Source of the DNA: an uncultured Prevotellaceae bacterium
Lineage (GTDB): Bacteria > Bacteroidota > Bacteroidia > Bacteroidales > Bacteroidaceae
Direction: 5' to 3'
Assembly: GCA_902762325.1 (NCBI GenBank)
Contig: CACWNV010000018.1
Coordinates: 41,776-105,775, forward strand
Length of the DNA: 64,000 nt
The notes beneath the pieces are model-generated. The model saw nothing but the letters and a program-made list of their open reading frames with translations, ran no database searches and was not told the origin of the DNA. A program made the position numbers and the translations under genes. This document shows, piece by piece, positions 25,164-33,735 of the stretch. Each line of letters starts with the position of its first letter. Positions within the stretch are counted from its first letter, which is position 1.

Positions 25164-26288
25164 TTAGTCTTTTTTAATTAATTTATAGTATTCGCAAGCC
25201 CCCAAAAGGAAACAGCCTGTACCGAAATCTTCAAAGTCGGGAACACTTGTGTAGGTTACGGGCTGACTGTCGGACGGTTGTTTTCCTGTTCCTTGGATGT
25301 AACCTAAGAAACCATCTGCATGAACGCTTTCCTTGTCAAGGGCATTCCAAGCTTTGTCACAAATGGGACGATAGACTTTTGCTTTGAGAATACCATTCTG
25401 GATTCCCCAGCTCATTCCATAAAGGAAGAGACTTGTACCTGTGGCTTCCTTACCTCCGAATGTAGCGGGGGACACCAGACTACAGTTCCAGAAGCCGTCT
25501 TCTCTCTGACATGAGGCAAAGGCTTTGCTCATCATGATAAAGTCTTTTTTCAACTCTTTGTAGTATTTGTCTTTTTTTCCGATGGTTTGCATCACACGGA
25601 CAAGGGCAGCATATACCCATCCGTCACCACGGCTCCAATAACAGTCATTGCCATCTTTTTCCTTATAGGGCGGGACAAAGTCGGCATCGCGCCACCAGAA
25701 TCCGTTCTTCTTATTGAAAAGACCTCCTCCACATTCGTCTCTTGTCCATCTATAAGACTCCATTGCATAGTCTAAGTAGGCACGATTACCGGTAAGAATG
25801 TAGGCCTGGGCATATAGAGGCATCGCCATCTGAATGGCGTCAATCCATGTCCAATAGTTATGACGGCCTGTTGCCATCTGATTGTCAAGGTTTTGAAAAA
25901 GATTTGCCAGGACTCCTTTATCCCCAGTTTTTGTGTAAGGAAGCAGATTAATGTAGGTCTGTCCACAGCACTGGTCGTCGGCATCCGTGGTCTTCACACC
26001 GTTACGGGGTGTCCACTTGTGGAACTCAGCCCATTTCATGGCATAGTCGATGTACTGCTGTTGCGGGTCGATTTTTAATAGTTCCATCAAACCTTCATAA
26101 TAGACAGCACGTGTCCAAAGACTGCTTGGGCGTACTCTCTTGACAAAAGTCGGCTGAGTAGGGTCGGCATATTTCTCCATGAAATACTTGTTTGCACGTC
26201 TCGTGGTGTTCAACACGTCTTCGGGTTTCTGGGCAGAAACTACAATTGCAAGCAGCAACATGGCCGCCATCATCATCGTTCTTTTCAT
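25164..26288 (-). CDS. GH105 unsaturated rhamnogalacturonyl/glucuronyl hydrolase
   Basis: A 374-residue exported enzyme with a signal peptide (1-19). The alpha/alpha-barrel GH105 family is shown by SSLWTRAVYYEGLMEL (55-70), YWTWIDAIQMAMP with the likely catalytic Asp150, DYAMESYRWTRDECGGGLF, and YWSRGDGWVYAALVRVM near 219-235. It removes the 4,5-unsaturated sugar left at the end of oligosaccharides by pectate or rhamnogalacturonan lyases, by hydration rather than classical hydrolysis (family knowledge). It stands alone with its own promoter and terminator, yet suits the pectate lyase at 42546-44771 functionally. Confidence 0.92.
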   Translation of the reverse strand: MKRTMMMAAMLLLAIVVSAQKPEDVLNTTRRANKYFMEKYADPTQPTFVKRVRPSSLWTRAVYYEGLMELLKIDPQQQYIDYAMKWAEFHKWTPRNGVKTTDADDQCCGQTYINLLPYTKTGDKGVLANLFQNLDNQMATGRHNYWTWIDAIQMAMPLYAQAYILTGNRAYLDYAMESYRWTRDECGGGLFNKKNGFWWRDADFVPPYKEKDGNDCYWSRGDGWVYAALVRVMQTIGKKDKYYKELKKDFIMMSKAFASCQREDGFWNCSLVSPATFGGKEATGTSLFLYGMSWGIQNGILKAKVYRPICDKAWNALDKESVHADGFLGYIQGTGKQPSDSQPVTYTSVPDFEDFGTGCFLLGACEYYKLIKKD

Positions 26289-26323
26289 GATCTTTGATTC
26301 TTTTATTTATTCGTTTGCGGCTT

Positions 26324-26331
26324 CAAAGATA
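26324..26331 (-). promoter_or_regulatory. Promoter -7 element of the GH105 gene
   Basis: Minus strand reads TATCTTTG, 35 bases before the start codon. Confidence 0.6.
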
Positions 26332-26420
26332 CAATTATTTATTGACAAATCAGCTATTTTTGAATAAAAAATGCCTCGTTTGGCAGTACATGACATGAAT
26401 TGTCGGTTTTGAAGGAAATC

Positions 26421-26499
26421 AAGTATGCCATTTGCGCCTCGCAAACGATACGTTTAGACAGCGTAAACGATACATTTAGGCTTCAAAAACAATATGTTT
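26421..26499. repeat. 22-base-period array of AAA-N7-TTT palindromes (array B)
   Basis: Units begin at 26421 (AAGTATGCCATTT, one base off), 26443 (AAACGATACGTTT), 26465 (AAACGATACATTT) and 26487 (AAACAATATGTTT), all at exact 22-base steps with 9-base linkers. The linker between the first two makes a 15-base palindrome TTTGCGCCTCGCAAA. The unit AAACGATACGTTT is one base from the reverse complement of the array A unit. It lies in the 354-base gap between the divergent GH105 and nucleotidyltransferase genes, upstream of both -7 elements. Confidence 0.88.
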
Positions 26500-26606
26500 A
26501 TGAATTCCAGGTTTTCAGACAGTTATATTTCGTTGAACTCACGATATTTTATATTGAATGTTATAAATAAACAAACCAAATACAATGCCGTTCCTTATTT
26601 TTTTTG

Positions 26607-26614
26607 TAATTTTG
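26607..26614 (+). promoter_or_regulatory. Promoter -7 element of the nucleotidyltransferase-guaA operon
   Basis: TAATTTTG lies 28 bases upstream of the start at 26643. Confidence 0.65.
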
Positions 26615-26642
26615 CAGACAATAAAACAAATCACTCACTTTT

Positions 26643-27374
26643 ATGAGGCAAGCTATGATCTTTGCTGCCGGACTCGGTACTCGTTTAAAGCCGCTTACTG
26701 ACACAATGCCAAAAGCATTGGTGAAAGTAGATGGCGAACCGCTTCTGAAACATGTAATCCTGAAAATGAGGAAAGCTGGGATTGAAAGAGTTGTTGTCAA
26801 TGTGCATCATTTCGCTCAGCAGATTATTGATTACATAAAGAAGAATGACGGTTTTGGAATCGACATTTTCATCAGCGATGAAACGGAGGCCTTGCTGGAA
26901 ACAGGGGGAGGGATTAAGAAAGCATTACATTTCTTTGATCAGGACTCTCCGGTGTTGATTCATAATGTAGATATCCTCAGCAATGCCGACTTGTCATTGT
27001 TCTATGAACAGGTTCAGGGAAGTGATGCAACCTTATTGGTAAGTGAGAGGAAGACAAAACGATATTTGCTTTTTGATGATGAAATGGTTCTCAAGGGATG
27101 GACAAATATTGAAACAGGTGAGTTGAAAGGACCTTCTACTTTAGTCAGTGCCGATGGACTCTCTAAGTATGCGTTTAGTGGAATTCATGTGTTGTCCCCT
27201 TCGCTTTTTCCCTGTTTCAGCGAAATGCCCGATCGTTTTGGGATCATCGATTTCTATTTAAAGTATTGTAGCCATTATCAGTTTAAAGGCTATATGAAAA
27301 AAGATTTAAGATTGATGGATGTCGGCAAGATCGACACCCTCTATGAAGCAGAAGAATTTATTAAAAACATATAA
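26643..27374 (+). CDS. Sugar-phosphate nucleotidyltransferase (MurU/HddC-like)
   Basis: A 243-residue cytoplasmic Rossmann-like enzyme. It opens [20 protein letters not shown], with GLGTR plus MPKAL (the NTP-binding signature), and has [14 protein letters not shown] (metal-binding Asp) and [12 protein letters not shown]. The size fits short nucleotidyltransferases that activate a sugar-1-phosphate, such as MurU (UDP-MurNAc recycling) or heptose-1-phosphate guanylyltransferases; the substrate cannot be decided. In related genomes a small kinase often sits beside it (recollection); none is here. It ends 7 bases before guaA, so the two are cotranscribed. Confidence 0.8.
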   Translation: MRQAMIFAAGLGTRLKPLTDTMPKALVKVDGEPLLKHVILKMRKAGIERVVVNVHHFAQQIIDYIKKNDGFGIDIFISDETEALLETGGGIKKALHFFDQDSPVLIHNVDILSNADLSLFYEQVQGSDATLLVSERKTKRYLLFDDEMVLKGWTNIETGELKGPSTLVSADGLSKYAFSGIHVLSPSLFPCFSEMPDRFGIIDFYLKYCSHYQFKGYMKKDLRLMDVGKIDTLYEAEEFIKNI

Positions 27375-27381
27375 TTGTAAC

Positions 27382-29094
27382 ATGCAACAGAAAATCATCA
27401 TTTTAGATTTCGGGTCACAGACTACGCAACTGATTGGCCGACGTGTCCGAGAACTCGACACCTTTTGTGAAATACTGCCGTATAACAAGTTTCCTAAAGA
27501 TGATGACAGTGTTATTGGTGTCATTCTGAGCGGCTCGCCTTTTTCAGTTCACGACCCCGAAGCATTCAAGGTGGATCTAAGCCAATTCGTGGGACGCTTA
27601 CCTGTATTGGGTATCTGCTATGGCGCACAGTTCATCTCTTACAGTAATGGAGGGAAGGTCGAGAAGACCAACACACGTGAGTATGGCCGGGCACATTTAG
27701 AATATATTGACACCGAGAGCCCGCTTTTCCGTGGCTTTGAGCCCCATTCACAGGTGTGGATGAGTCATGGTGACAGCATCACTGCCATTCCCGAAGGATT
27801 CCAGTGTATTGCTTCTACAAATGATGTGAAGTATGCCGCATTTAGCCTCACCCCCAACCCCTCTCCAAAAGGCGAGGGGAGTGAATGCTCTGAGGCTTGC
27901 AATGCGGGGAATAATCATACTACTCCCCTCGCCCTTCGGAGAGGGGTTGGGGGTGAGGCTCCCGTGTTTGCAGTGCAGTTCCATCCCGAAGTGTTCCACA
28001 CGGTACAAGGTTCTCTGTTGCTGAAAAACTTCGTTGTCGGTGTTTGTGGTAGCCGTCAGGATTGGAGTGCTGCCTCGTTTGTTGATACCACGGTTGCAGA
28101 ATTGAAACAACAACTGGGTGAAGACCGTGTTATCCTTGGTCTCTCGGGTGGTGTCGACTCCAGTGTAGCTGCTGTTCTGTTGAACCGTGCTATAGGCGAC
28201 AGGCTGACGTGTATCTTTGTTGATCATGGCATGTTGCGAAAGAATGAGTTCGAGCAGGTGATGGAAGACTACAAGGTGTTGGGATTGAATGTCATTGGAG
28301 TGGATGCCAGTGAGAAGTTCTTTGCCGACTTGAAAGGTGTTACAGACCCCGAACAGAAGCGTAAGATTATCGGTCGTGACTTCATCGAAGTCTTCAATGC
28401 CGAGGCAAAGAAGATTACCGATGCCAAGTGGCTGGCACAAGGTACTATCTATCCCGACCGTATCGAATCCCTGAATATTACAGGAAAGGTTATTAAGAGT
28501 CATCACAATGTAGGAGGACTGCCAGAAGAGATGCATCTGCAACTCTGTGAACCGCTAAAATGGTTGTTCAAGGATGAAGTGCGTCGCGTAGGACGTCAGT
28601 TGGGTATGCCTGAACATCTTATCACACGTCATCCTTTCCCCGGACCAGGACTCGCCGTGCGTATCTTAGGTGACATCACTCCAGAGAAAGTACGGATTCT
28701 TCAGGATGCAGACGACATCTATATTCGCGGGTTGCGTGATTACAAAGTGCGCCTTTCAGGTGAGGAGGCACGTCGTGTGCTTGCTGCAGGTGTACCGGCA
28801 TCTATGCAGGATGGTGAGATTGAAGTGTCACTCTACGACCAGATATGGCAGGCAGGAGCCATCTTACTGAGTACCGTCCGTTCCGTAGGCGTAATGGGAG
28901 ATGAGCGTACCTACGAGCATCCGGTTGCCTTACGTGCCGTCACCAGTACCGATGCGATGACAGCCGACTGGGCTCATCTGCCTTACGATTTCATGGCGAA
29001 AGTCTCTAATGAAATAATAAATAAGGTGAAAGGCGTGAACCGCGTCTGCTACGACATTTCTTCCAAGCCACCTTCGACGATAGAATGGGAATAG
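27382..29094 (+). CDS. guaA: GMP synthase (glutamine-hydrolysing) with an in-frame repeat insertion
   Basis: A 570-residue enzyme converting XMP to GMP. It starts [19 protein letters not shown]; the ATG at 27382 is chosen because upstream codons overlap the preceding gene and are not family-like. Class I amidotransferase domain: Cys79 in GICYGAQ, His201 and Glu203 in QFHPEV. ATP-pyrophosphatase domain: GLSGGVDSS, followed by the dimerisation domain ending IEWE. The typical length is about 510-525. Residues 155-193 are an extra 39 codons (27844-27960) made entirely of a palindromic repeat, placed eight residues before the catalytic His, with no frameshift. All catalytic residues are intact, so the enzyme is probably active with a surface loop. 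Confidence 0.95.
   Translation: MQQKIIILDFGSQTTQLIGRRVRELDTFCEILPYNKFPKDDDSVIGVILSGSPFSVHDPEAFKVDLSQFVGRLPVLGICYGAQFISYSNGGKVEKTNTREYGRAHLEYIDTESPLFRGFEPHSQVWMSHGDSITAIPEGFQCIASTNDVKYAAFSLTPNPSPKGEGSECSEACNAGNNHTTPLALRRGVGGEAPVFAVQFHPEVFHTVQGSLLLKNFVVGVCGSRQDWSAASFVDTTVAELKQQLGEDRVILGLSGGVDSSVAAVLLNRAIGDRLTCIFVDHGMLRKNEFEQVMEDYKVLGLNVIGVDASEKFFADLKGVTDPEQKRKIIGRDFIEVFNAEAKKITDAKWLAQGTIYPDRIESLNITGKVIKSHHNVGGLPEEMHLQLCEPLKWLFKDEVRRVGRQLGMPEHLITRHPFPGPGLAVRILGDITPEKVRILQDADDIYIRGLRDYKVRLSGEEARRVLAAGVPASMQDGEIEVSLYDQIWQAGAILLSTVRSVGVMGDERTYEHPVALRAVTSTDAMTADWAHLPYDFMAKVSNEIINKVKGVNRVCYDISSKPPSTIEWE
27844..27960. repeat. 117-bp double-hairpin element inserted in frame in guaA
   Basis: Two 39-base arms (27844-27882 and 27922-27960) are inverted copies with two mismatches, around a 39-base centre. 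Each arm also folds by itself (stem CCCCTCTCC/GGCGAGGGG with loop AAAA on the left, loop CTTC on the right). The G-rich strand has GGGGTTGGGGGTGAGG. The element starts on a codon boundary and has 39 codons with no stop, encoding in part [13 protein letters not shown] and [11 protein letters not shown] shorter relative is at 5188-5230. Confidence 0.93.
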
Positions 29095-29136
29095 TTTTGT
29101 TCCAAAAAAATGTATGAAAGAACGAGAGATAAAAAA

Positions 29137-29164
29137 GTGTGCCGGAACTTATCGTCCGGCACAC
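29137..29164 (-). terminator. Terminator of the outer-membrane barrel gene
   Basis: A 10-bp perfect stem GTGTGCCGGA/TCCGGCACAC with a T-run on the minus strand, 28 bases past the stop of the gene at 29192. For guaA no T-run follows on the plus strand. Confidence 0.85.
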
Positions 29165-29191
29165 GTGTAAATATGTTATCCTTATTTTTTA

Positions 29192-29737
29192 TTAGAAGTT
29201 GTAGTAAAGACCGAATGTGATGTTGTTTCCGTCAAGGTCAACACCAACGGTATTGCTTGACTTACCGTCACCCTTTGGACTGAATGTCTCATATCCGATG
29301 AATCCAATGTGTGCAACGAAGCTCAGCTTGTCATTGAAGTTAACGGCAATACCTGGCTTCAAACCTACTTGGAAGTTGTTACCATAATCCTTAATGTTCT
29401 CGTATGTCAAACCACCGTCAACAAATACGTTTACATACTTAGTATGGAGGAAAGTGTTACGTACGTAAGGATTTACACCAAACATCTTCATTTCAGTATC
29501 TTGCATATACTCTCCCTTACCAAGTGAGCATTCACCCTGCTGGTAACCGATAGCCAAACCTACAGCCCACTCGTCGTTGATGTTGTAACCAACCTCAGGA
29601 ACAATCTTGAAGCTTGTCTTAGCGTCATTAGCACCGAGCTTTACGCTACCAATACCAAGTGAACCACCTACGTAAACCTGTGCGCTTGCTGCAACTGTCA
29701 TCAGGGCAGCAACTAATGTCATCATTACTTTTTTCAT
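29192..29737 (-). CDS. Small outer-membrane beta-barrel protein
   Basis: A 181-residue protein with a signal peptide (1-19, ending AASA). The mature part alternates short amphipathic strands (VYVGGSLGIGSVKLG, EWAVGLAIGYQQGE, YVNVFVDGGLTYENI, LSFVAHIGFIGYE, ITFGLYYNF), consistent with an eight-stranded porin-like barrel, and ends in Phe, the usual BAM recognition residue. Its function is unknown; the family includes OmpW/OmpX-like proteins. It is monocistronic with a long leader of about 85 bases from its -7 element. Confidence 0.85.
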   Translation of the reverse strand: MKKVMMTLVAALMTVAASAQVYVGGSLGIGSVKLGANDAKTSFKIVPEVGYNINDEWAVGLAIGYQQGECSLGKGEYMQDTEMKMFGVNPYVRNTFLHTKYVNVFVDGGLTYENIKDYGNNFQVGLKPGIAVNFNDKLSFVAHIGFIGYETFSPKGDGKSSNTVGVDLDGNNITFGLYYNF

Positions 29738-29827
29738 CTTTTTACCTTTTTAAATTAATAATCTAATTAATCTTGTTTTCTTATCTTTTTAGATGTTTGC
29801 ATTGAGCATTCATCTGTTTTGACGGTG

Positions 29828-29835
29828 CAAAATTA
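29828..29835 (-). promoter_or_regulatory. Promoter -7 element of the outer-membrane barrel gene
   Basis: Minus strand reads TAATTTTG, 90 bases upstream of the start at 29737. Confidence 0.55.
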
Positions 29836-29947
29836 TACATAATTCCTGAATCAGCGCCAAGATAAGTGTAATATTACAATTTATTCGGCCGCTTTTTAAT
29901 TTATATCAAGAAAACGAAAGAAAACGGAAAAAACAAAAGATAACAAA

Positions 29948-29980
29948 AAACAAGAGCCATATTCTGTATGACTCTTGTTT
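29948..29980 (-). terminator. Terminator of mscL
   Basis: Stem AAACAAGAG(T)CAT / ATG(G)CTCTTGTTT with one mismatch, followed on the minus strand by TTTTTTGTTA, 24 bases past the mscL stop. Confidence 0.88.
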
Positions 29981-30004
29981 ACTTATAAATCCCAATACTA
30001 CTGT

Positions 30005-30415
30005 TTATTTCTTCTTCAGCAGATCGCGAATCTCGGTAAGAAGCTCTTCCTGTGTAGGACCAGCAGGAGCAGCAGGCTCTTCCTTCTTAGGCATAAGCTT
30101 GTTAATAGCCTTCAACATCAGGAAGATACAGAATGCGATGATCAGGAAGTCGATGACATTCTGAATGAATGCACCATACTTCAGCGTAGCGCCAGCGAGT
30201 GGCTCACCACCTTCCATAGGGTTGGGCAGCATCACCTTGTAAGCCAGTCCAGACACATCGATACCACCTGTGACCATACCGATGAGCGGCATTAGCACGT
30301 CGTCAACCAGTGAGCTGACAATTTTACCAAATGCACCGCCGATGATTACACCGACAGCCATGTCCATTACATTGCCACGCATGGCAAATTCTTTAAATTC
30401 TTTAATTAATCCCAT
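30005..30415 (-). CDS. mscL: Large-conductance mechanosensitive channel MscL
   Basis: A 136-residue inner-membrane channel. It starts [30 protein letters not shown] in the family pattern: N-terminal amphipathic helix, TM1 (about 16-40), a periplasmic loop with [14 protein letters not shown]2 (about 82-106, [19 protein letters not shown]) and a C-terminal charged helix after KLMPKKEEP. It forms a pentamer that opens under membrane tension on hypo-osmotic shock. It is transcribed divergently from gap with back-to-back -7 elements and has its own terminator. Confidence 0.97.
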   Translation of the reverse strand: MGLIKEFKEFAMRGNVMDMAVGVIIGGAFGKIVSSLVDDVLMPLIGMVTGGIDVSGLAYKVMLPNPMEGGEPLAGATLKYGAFIQNVIDFLIIAFCIFLMLKAINKLMPKKEEPAAPAGPTQEELLTEIRDLLKKK

Positions 30416-30540
30416 AATACTTAAATGTTAAGTGTTAAATTGCTATGTTCGTTTTACAATATTTCTTAGTTGTTTTCAAATTTCAGTTAGTTAATGCGAT
30501 TCTTAAATCTTTTTAAACTATTTAATTCAGAATTCAGATG

Positions 30541-30568
30541 CAAATATAGAAATTATTTTGTAAATTTG
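30541..30568. promoter_or_regulatory. Back-to-back -7 elements of mscL and gap
   Basis: TATATTTG on the minus strand (30541-30548) faces mscL, 126 bases upstream. TAAATTTG on the plus strand (30561-30568) faces gap, giving a leader of about 155 bases. The rest of the 314-base gap (30416-30729) is AT-rich, and I see no riboswitch or gene in it. Confidence 0.5.
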
Positions 30569-30729
30569 CACACGAATAGAAGAAAAAATGTTGTTTGTGA
30601 CAAAATAGTTGATTTAGCTTGAAAGTTTATAAAGTATTTATTCAATCTTTTATGACTATATCATGGTTTTGTTTCACGACAGGTAAAAAAGAAGTATTTT
30701 TAACCCTTTAATAATTATAAAATAGTAGA

Positions 30730-31755
30730 ATGACAAAAGTTGCTATTAACGGCTTTGGCCGTATCGGTCGCCTCGCTTTCCGTCAGATGTTCGAGGCTGA
30801 AGGTTATGAAGTAGTTGCAATCAACGACTTGACAAGTCCTAAGATGCTCGCTCACTTGCTGAAGTATGATACCGCTCAGGGTGGTTTCGCTGGCAAGTTC
30901 GGTGAGAACAAGCACACTGTAGATTGCACAGACAACTCTATCATCGTTGATGGTAAGGAGATTACGATCTATGCTATTCCTAACGCAGCTGAACTTCCTT
31001 GGGGTGAGCTCGACGTTGACGTTGTTCTGGAGTGCACAGGTTTCTATACATCTAAGGAGAAGGCTTCTGCACACATCAAGGCTGGTGCAAAGAAAGTTGT
31101 TATCTCTGCTCCTGCTGGAAACGACCTGCCAACTATCGTATACAATGTAAACCACAAGACTCTGACACCTGCTGATACAGTTATCTCTGCAGCTTCTTGT
31201 ACAACTAACTGTCTTGCTCCTATGACCAAGGCTTTGAATGATTTTGCTCCTATCCAGAGTGGTATCATGACAACTGTACACGCTTACACAGGTGACCAGA
31301 TGATTCTTGACGGACCTCAGCGCAAGGGTGATGTACAACGTGCACGTGCTGGTGCTCAGAACATCGTTCCTAACTCTACTGGTGCTGCTAAGGCTATCGG
31401 TCTCGTAATTCCTGAGTTGAATGGTAAGTTGATCGGTGCTGCTCAGCGCGTTCCGACTCCAACAGGTTCTACAACTATCCTGCACGCTGTTGTTAAGGGT
31501 GAAGTTACTGTTGAAGGTATCAACGCTGCTATGAAGGCTGCTACTAACGAGTCTTTCGGTTATACAGAAGAGAAGCTCGTTTCTTCTGACATCATCGGTA
31601 TGAAGTTCGGTTCACTCTTCGACGCTAACCAGACAATGGTTTCTAAGATGGGTGATGGCAACTCTCTCGTACAGGTAGTTGCTTGGTATGACAATGAGAA
31701 CTCTTACACTTCTCAGATGGTTCGCACCATTAAGTACCTTGCTGAACTCAAGTAA
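30730..31755 (+). CDS. gap: Glyceraldehyde-3-phosphate dehydrogenase, type I
   Basis: A 341-residue glycolytic enzyme. NAD-binding start [14 protein letters not shown], active-site [12 protein letters not shown] with Cys157, HAYTGDQ, the phosphate-binding [12 protein letters not shown], and the C-terminal [15 protein letters not shown]. The codon choice is visibly skewed (GCT, GGT, TCT, CTC and CGT dominate), unlike neighbouring genes, as expected of a very highly expressed gene. It is monocistronic, with a long leader and a strong terminator. Confidence 0.98.
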   Translation: MTKVAINGFGRIGRLAFRQMFEAEGYEVVAINDLTSPKMLAHLLKYDTAQGGFAGKFGENKHTVDCTDNSIIVDGKEITIYAIPNAAELPWGELDVDVVLECTGFYTSKEKASAHIKAGAKKVVISAPAGNDLPTIVYNVNHKTLTPADTVISAASCTTNCLAPMTKALNDFAPIQSGIMTTVHAYTGDQMILDGPQRKGDVQRARAGAQNIVPNSTGAAKAIGLVIPELNGKLIGAAQRVPTPTGSTTILHAVVKGEVTVEGINAAMKAATNESFGYTEEKLVSSDIIGMKFGSLFDANQTMVSKMGDGNSLVQVVAWYDNENSYTSQMVRTIKYLAELK

Positions 31756-31780
31756 GATTGCTTTTTTACAGCAAAACAAT

Positions 31781-31809
31781 AGCCGTCCGATTCTATCGGG
31801 CGGCTTTTT
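31781..31809 (+). terminator. Terminator of gap
   Basis: Stem AGCCGTCCGAT/ATCGGGCGGCT (one G-T pair) with a 3-base loop, followed by TTTTT, 25 bases past the stop. Confidence 0.92.
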
Positions 31810-31855
31810 ATGTATTTTTAAGTTTTAGCTGGAGCAGCTTTCGTTCACTTATTCG

Positions 31856-31863
31856 TATCTTTG
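31856..31863 (+). promoter_or_regulatory. Promoter -7 element of miaA, very close to its start
   Basis: TATCTTTG ends only 8 bases before the miaA ATG at 31872. Transcription would then begin at or just before the start codon, giving a nearly leaderless message. Confidence 0.65.
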
Positions 31864-31871
31864 CCATTGGA

Positions 31872-32801
31872 ATGAAGAAACTGATAACCATATTAGGACC
31901 GACAGCCAGTGGGAAGACCCCGTTGGCAGCTGCTCTTGCTGCTGAAATGGACGGTGAAATCATTTCTGCAGACTCCCGTCAGGTTTATCGGCACATGGAC
32001 ATCGGTACAGGAAAAGACCTTGCTGATTATATAGTAGATGGGAAAAAGATTCCTTATCATCTGGTTGATATCTGTGAACCAGGAACGAAATATAATCTTT
32101 TCCAATATCAGCAGGATTTCTTCGATGTCTATCAAGATCTGCAGAGTAGGGGAGTGCAGCCCATTTTGTGTGGAGGTACAGGCTTATACATAGAAGCGGT
32201 GCTGAAAGGGTATCATCTTTCTCCAGTTCCACAAAATCAGGAACTGAGGAATCGTCTTGAAGGATTGTCATTACAGGATCTTACATCCATCCTGAAGGAT
32301 TTGAAATCAAGAAATGCATCGAATATGCATAACACAACCGATGTTGATTCTTGTCAAAGAGCAATCCGGGCAATAGAGATTGAAACCTACAATCTGGAGC
32401 ATCCCATGCCCCAGCGTGAACTACCTTCTGTGGACTCATTAATTATAGGTGTAAACATTGACCGTGACTTGCGTCGAGAAAAGATTTCCAGAAGGCTCAA
32501 AGCACGACTTGATGAAGGAATGGTAGATGAAGTTCGCGGATTACTTGATCGAGGCATTGCCCCCGAGGATCTTATTTATTATGGGTTGGAATACAAGTAT
32601 CTGACAGAATATGTCATCGGGAAGATTACTTACGACAATATGTTCCATTTGCTCGAGATAGCTATTCATCAATTTGCAAAGCGGCAGATGACCTGGTTCC
32701 GTGGAATGGAAAGAAGAGGCTTTGTCATTAATTGGATAGACGCAAAGCTTCCTATGGAAGAAAAAGTATCGTTGATTAAAACATTATATAGTTATGGATG
32801 A
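31872..32801 (+). CDS. miaA: tRNA dimethylallyltransferase MiaA
   Basis: A 309-residue enzyme adding the dimethylallyl group to A37 of tRNAs reading codons beginning with U. P-loop GPTASGKT (9-16), ISADSRQVYRHMDIGTGK, CGGTGLYIEAVLKGY, and the late RQMTWFRGM tRNA/DMAPP-binding motif. The frame is open upstream to 31758, but MKKLITILGPTASGK is the family start and the earlier stretch holds the gap terminator. It overlaps the next gene by 8 bases (ATGGATGA), so the lipid kinase is translationally coupled. Confidence 0.95.
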   Translation: MKKLITILGPTASGKTPLAAALAAEMDGEIISADSRQVYRHMDIGTGKDLADYIVDGKKIPYHLVDICEPGTKYNLFQYQQDFFDVYQDLQSRGVQPILCGGTGLYIEAVLKGYHLSPVPQNQELRNRLEGLSLQDLTSILKDLKSRNASNMHNTTDVDSCQRAIRAIEIETYNLEHPMPQRELPSVDSLIIGVNIDRDLRREKISRRLKARLDEGMVDEVRGLLDRGIAPEDLIYYGLEYKYLTEYVIGKITYDNMFHLLEIAIHQFAKRQMTWFRGMERRGFVINWIDAKLPMEEKVSLIKTLYSYG

Positions 32802-33735
32802 GAAATTAGATGGCCGTTGGGGAGTTCTTTATTGCCCGAAGTCAGGTTTTCTAAGCTCTTCGTCAAAGAGATGGGAGAGAATAGAAAAGTGTCTGAAAGA
32901 GAATCAGATTGACTATGATTTCGTTCATAGTGAGAGCAGCGGAAGTGTTGACCGTCTTGTGAAGATGCTTATAAATAACGGATATAAGACTCTGGTCATA
33001 GTTGGTGGAGATTCTGCCCTCAATGATGCCGTAAACTGTTTGATGCAGATAGACCAGACCAAAAGAAATGAGATAGTCTTAGGAGTGATTCCCAATGGAA
33101 TGATGAATGATTTTGCTCATTTTTGGGATTTCCGTGAGAATGAGATTGATGAGACCATCAAGTGGTTGAAAGCCCGTAGGATAAGGAAAATCGATTTAGG
33201 GTGTATCCGCTATTCTAATAAGGATGGAGAAGCCTGTCGCCGTTATTTCCTGAATTGTATTAATATAGGACTGGTGGCAACGATTATGAACCTTCGTCGC
33301 CAGACACGCCATATCTTTGGTTCAAGGACCGTTTCATTCCTGATTTCATTTATTCTGATGATATTCCAGCGGTTGGAGTATAATATGCACCTTAAAATAA
33401 ATACCGATACTATCAAGCGGAAAGTGATGACGGTTTGTATAGGCAATGCTCCAGGCTATGGACAAACACCTAATGCGGTTCCTTATAACGGATTGCTGGA
33501 TGTTTCAGTCGTCTATCATCCCGAGATGACACAACTGTTTGAGGGAATCTATCTGTTTATTAAAGGCAAGTTCTTAAACTCCCGAAGCGTTCATCCCTAT
33601 CGGACCCGAAAGGTTGAGGTGTTAGAAGCAGAACGAGCTCTTGTCGGTATTGACGGACGGTTGATGAACACACCAGTGGGACCGTTTACAATCACTGTGG
33701 AGCAGGAGGTAATTAATTTCCTTATCCCAGCATAG
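32794..33735 (+). CDS. Diacylglycerol/lipid kinase family protein
   Basis: A 313-residue protein of the DAGK-catalytic superfamily. The glycine-rich nucleotide loop reads VIVGGDSALNDAVN (70-83), where most members have GGDGT; NGMMNDFAHFWDF corresponds to the usual GTGNDFAR-type motif. A hydrophobic segment near 178-195 (TVSFLISFILMIFQRL) may touch the membrane. It probably phosphorylates a lipid or sphingoid substrate, but the altered loop makes activity uncertain. It starts inside the miaA stop and runs 14 bases into the convergent Crp-type gene. Confidence 0.8.
   Translation: MDEKLDGRWGVLYCPKSGFLSSSSKRWERIEKCLKENQIDYDFVHSESSGSVDRLVKMLINNGYKTLVIVGGDSALNDAVNCLMQIDQTKRNEIVLGVIPNGMMNDFAHFWDFRENEIDETIKWLKARRIRKIDLGCIRYSNKDGEACRRYFLNCINIGLVATIMNLRRQTRHIFGSRTVSFLISFILMIFQRLEYNMHLKINTDTIKRKVMTVCIGNAPGYGQTPNAVPYNGLLDVSVVYHPEMTQLFEGIYLFIKGKFLNSRSVHPYRTRKVEVLEAERALVGIDGRLMNTPVGPFTITVEQEVINFLIPA

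Noticed and set aside
27748-28542. 264-codon minus-strand ORF within guaA
   Set aside because: It lies opposite a well-conserved enzyme; part of it looks protein-like only because the inserted palindrome reads similarly on both strands.
30715-31485. 256-codon minus-strand ORF opposite gap
   Set aside because: It is a consequence of the strong codon bias of gap on the plus strand; no start signal or family resemblance.
31758-31871. 38-residue N-terminal extension of MiaA
   Set aside because: The extension would contain the gap terminator and the miaA promoter; the P-loop start of the family is at 31872.
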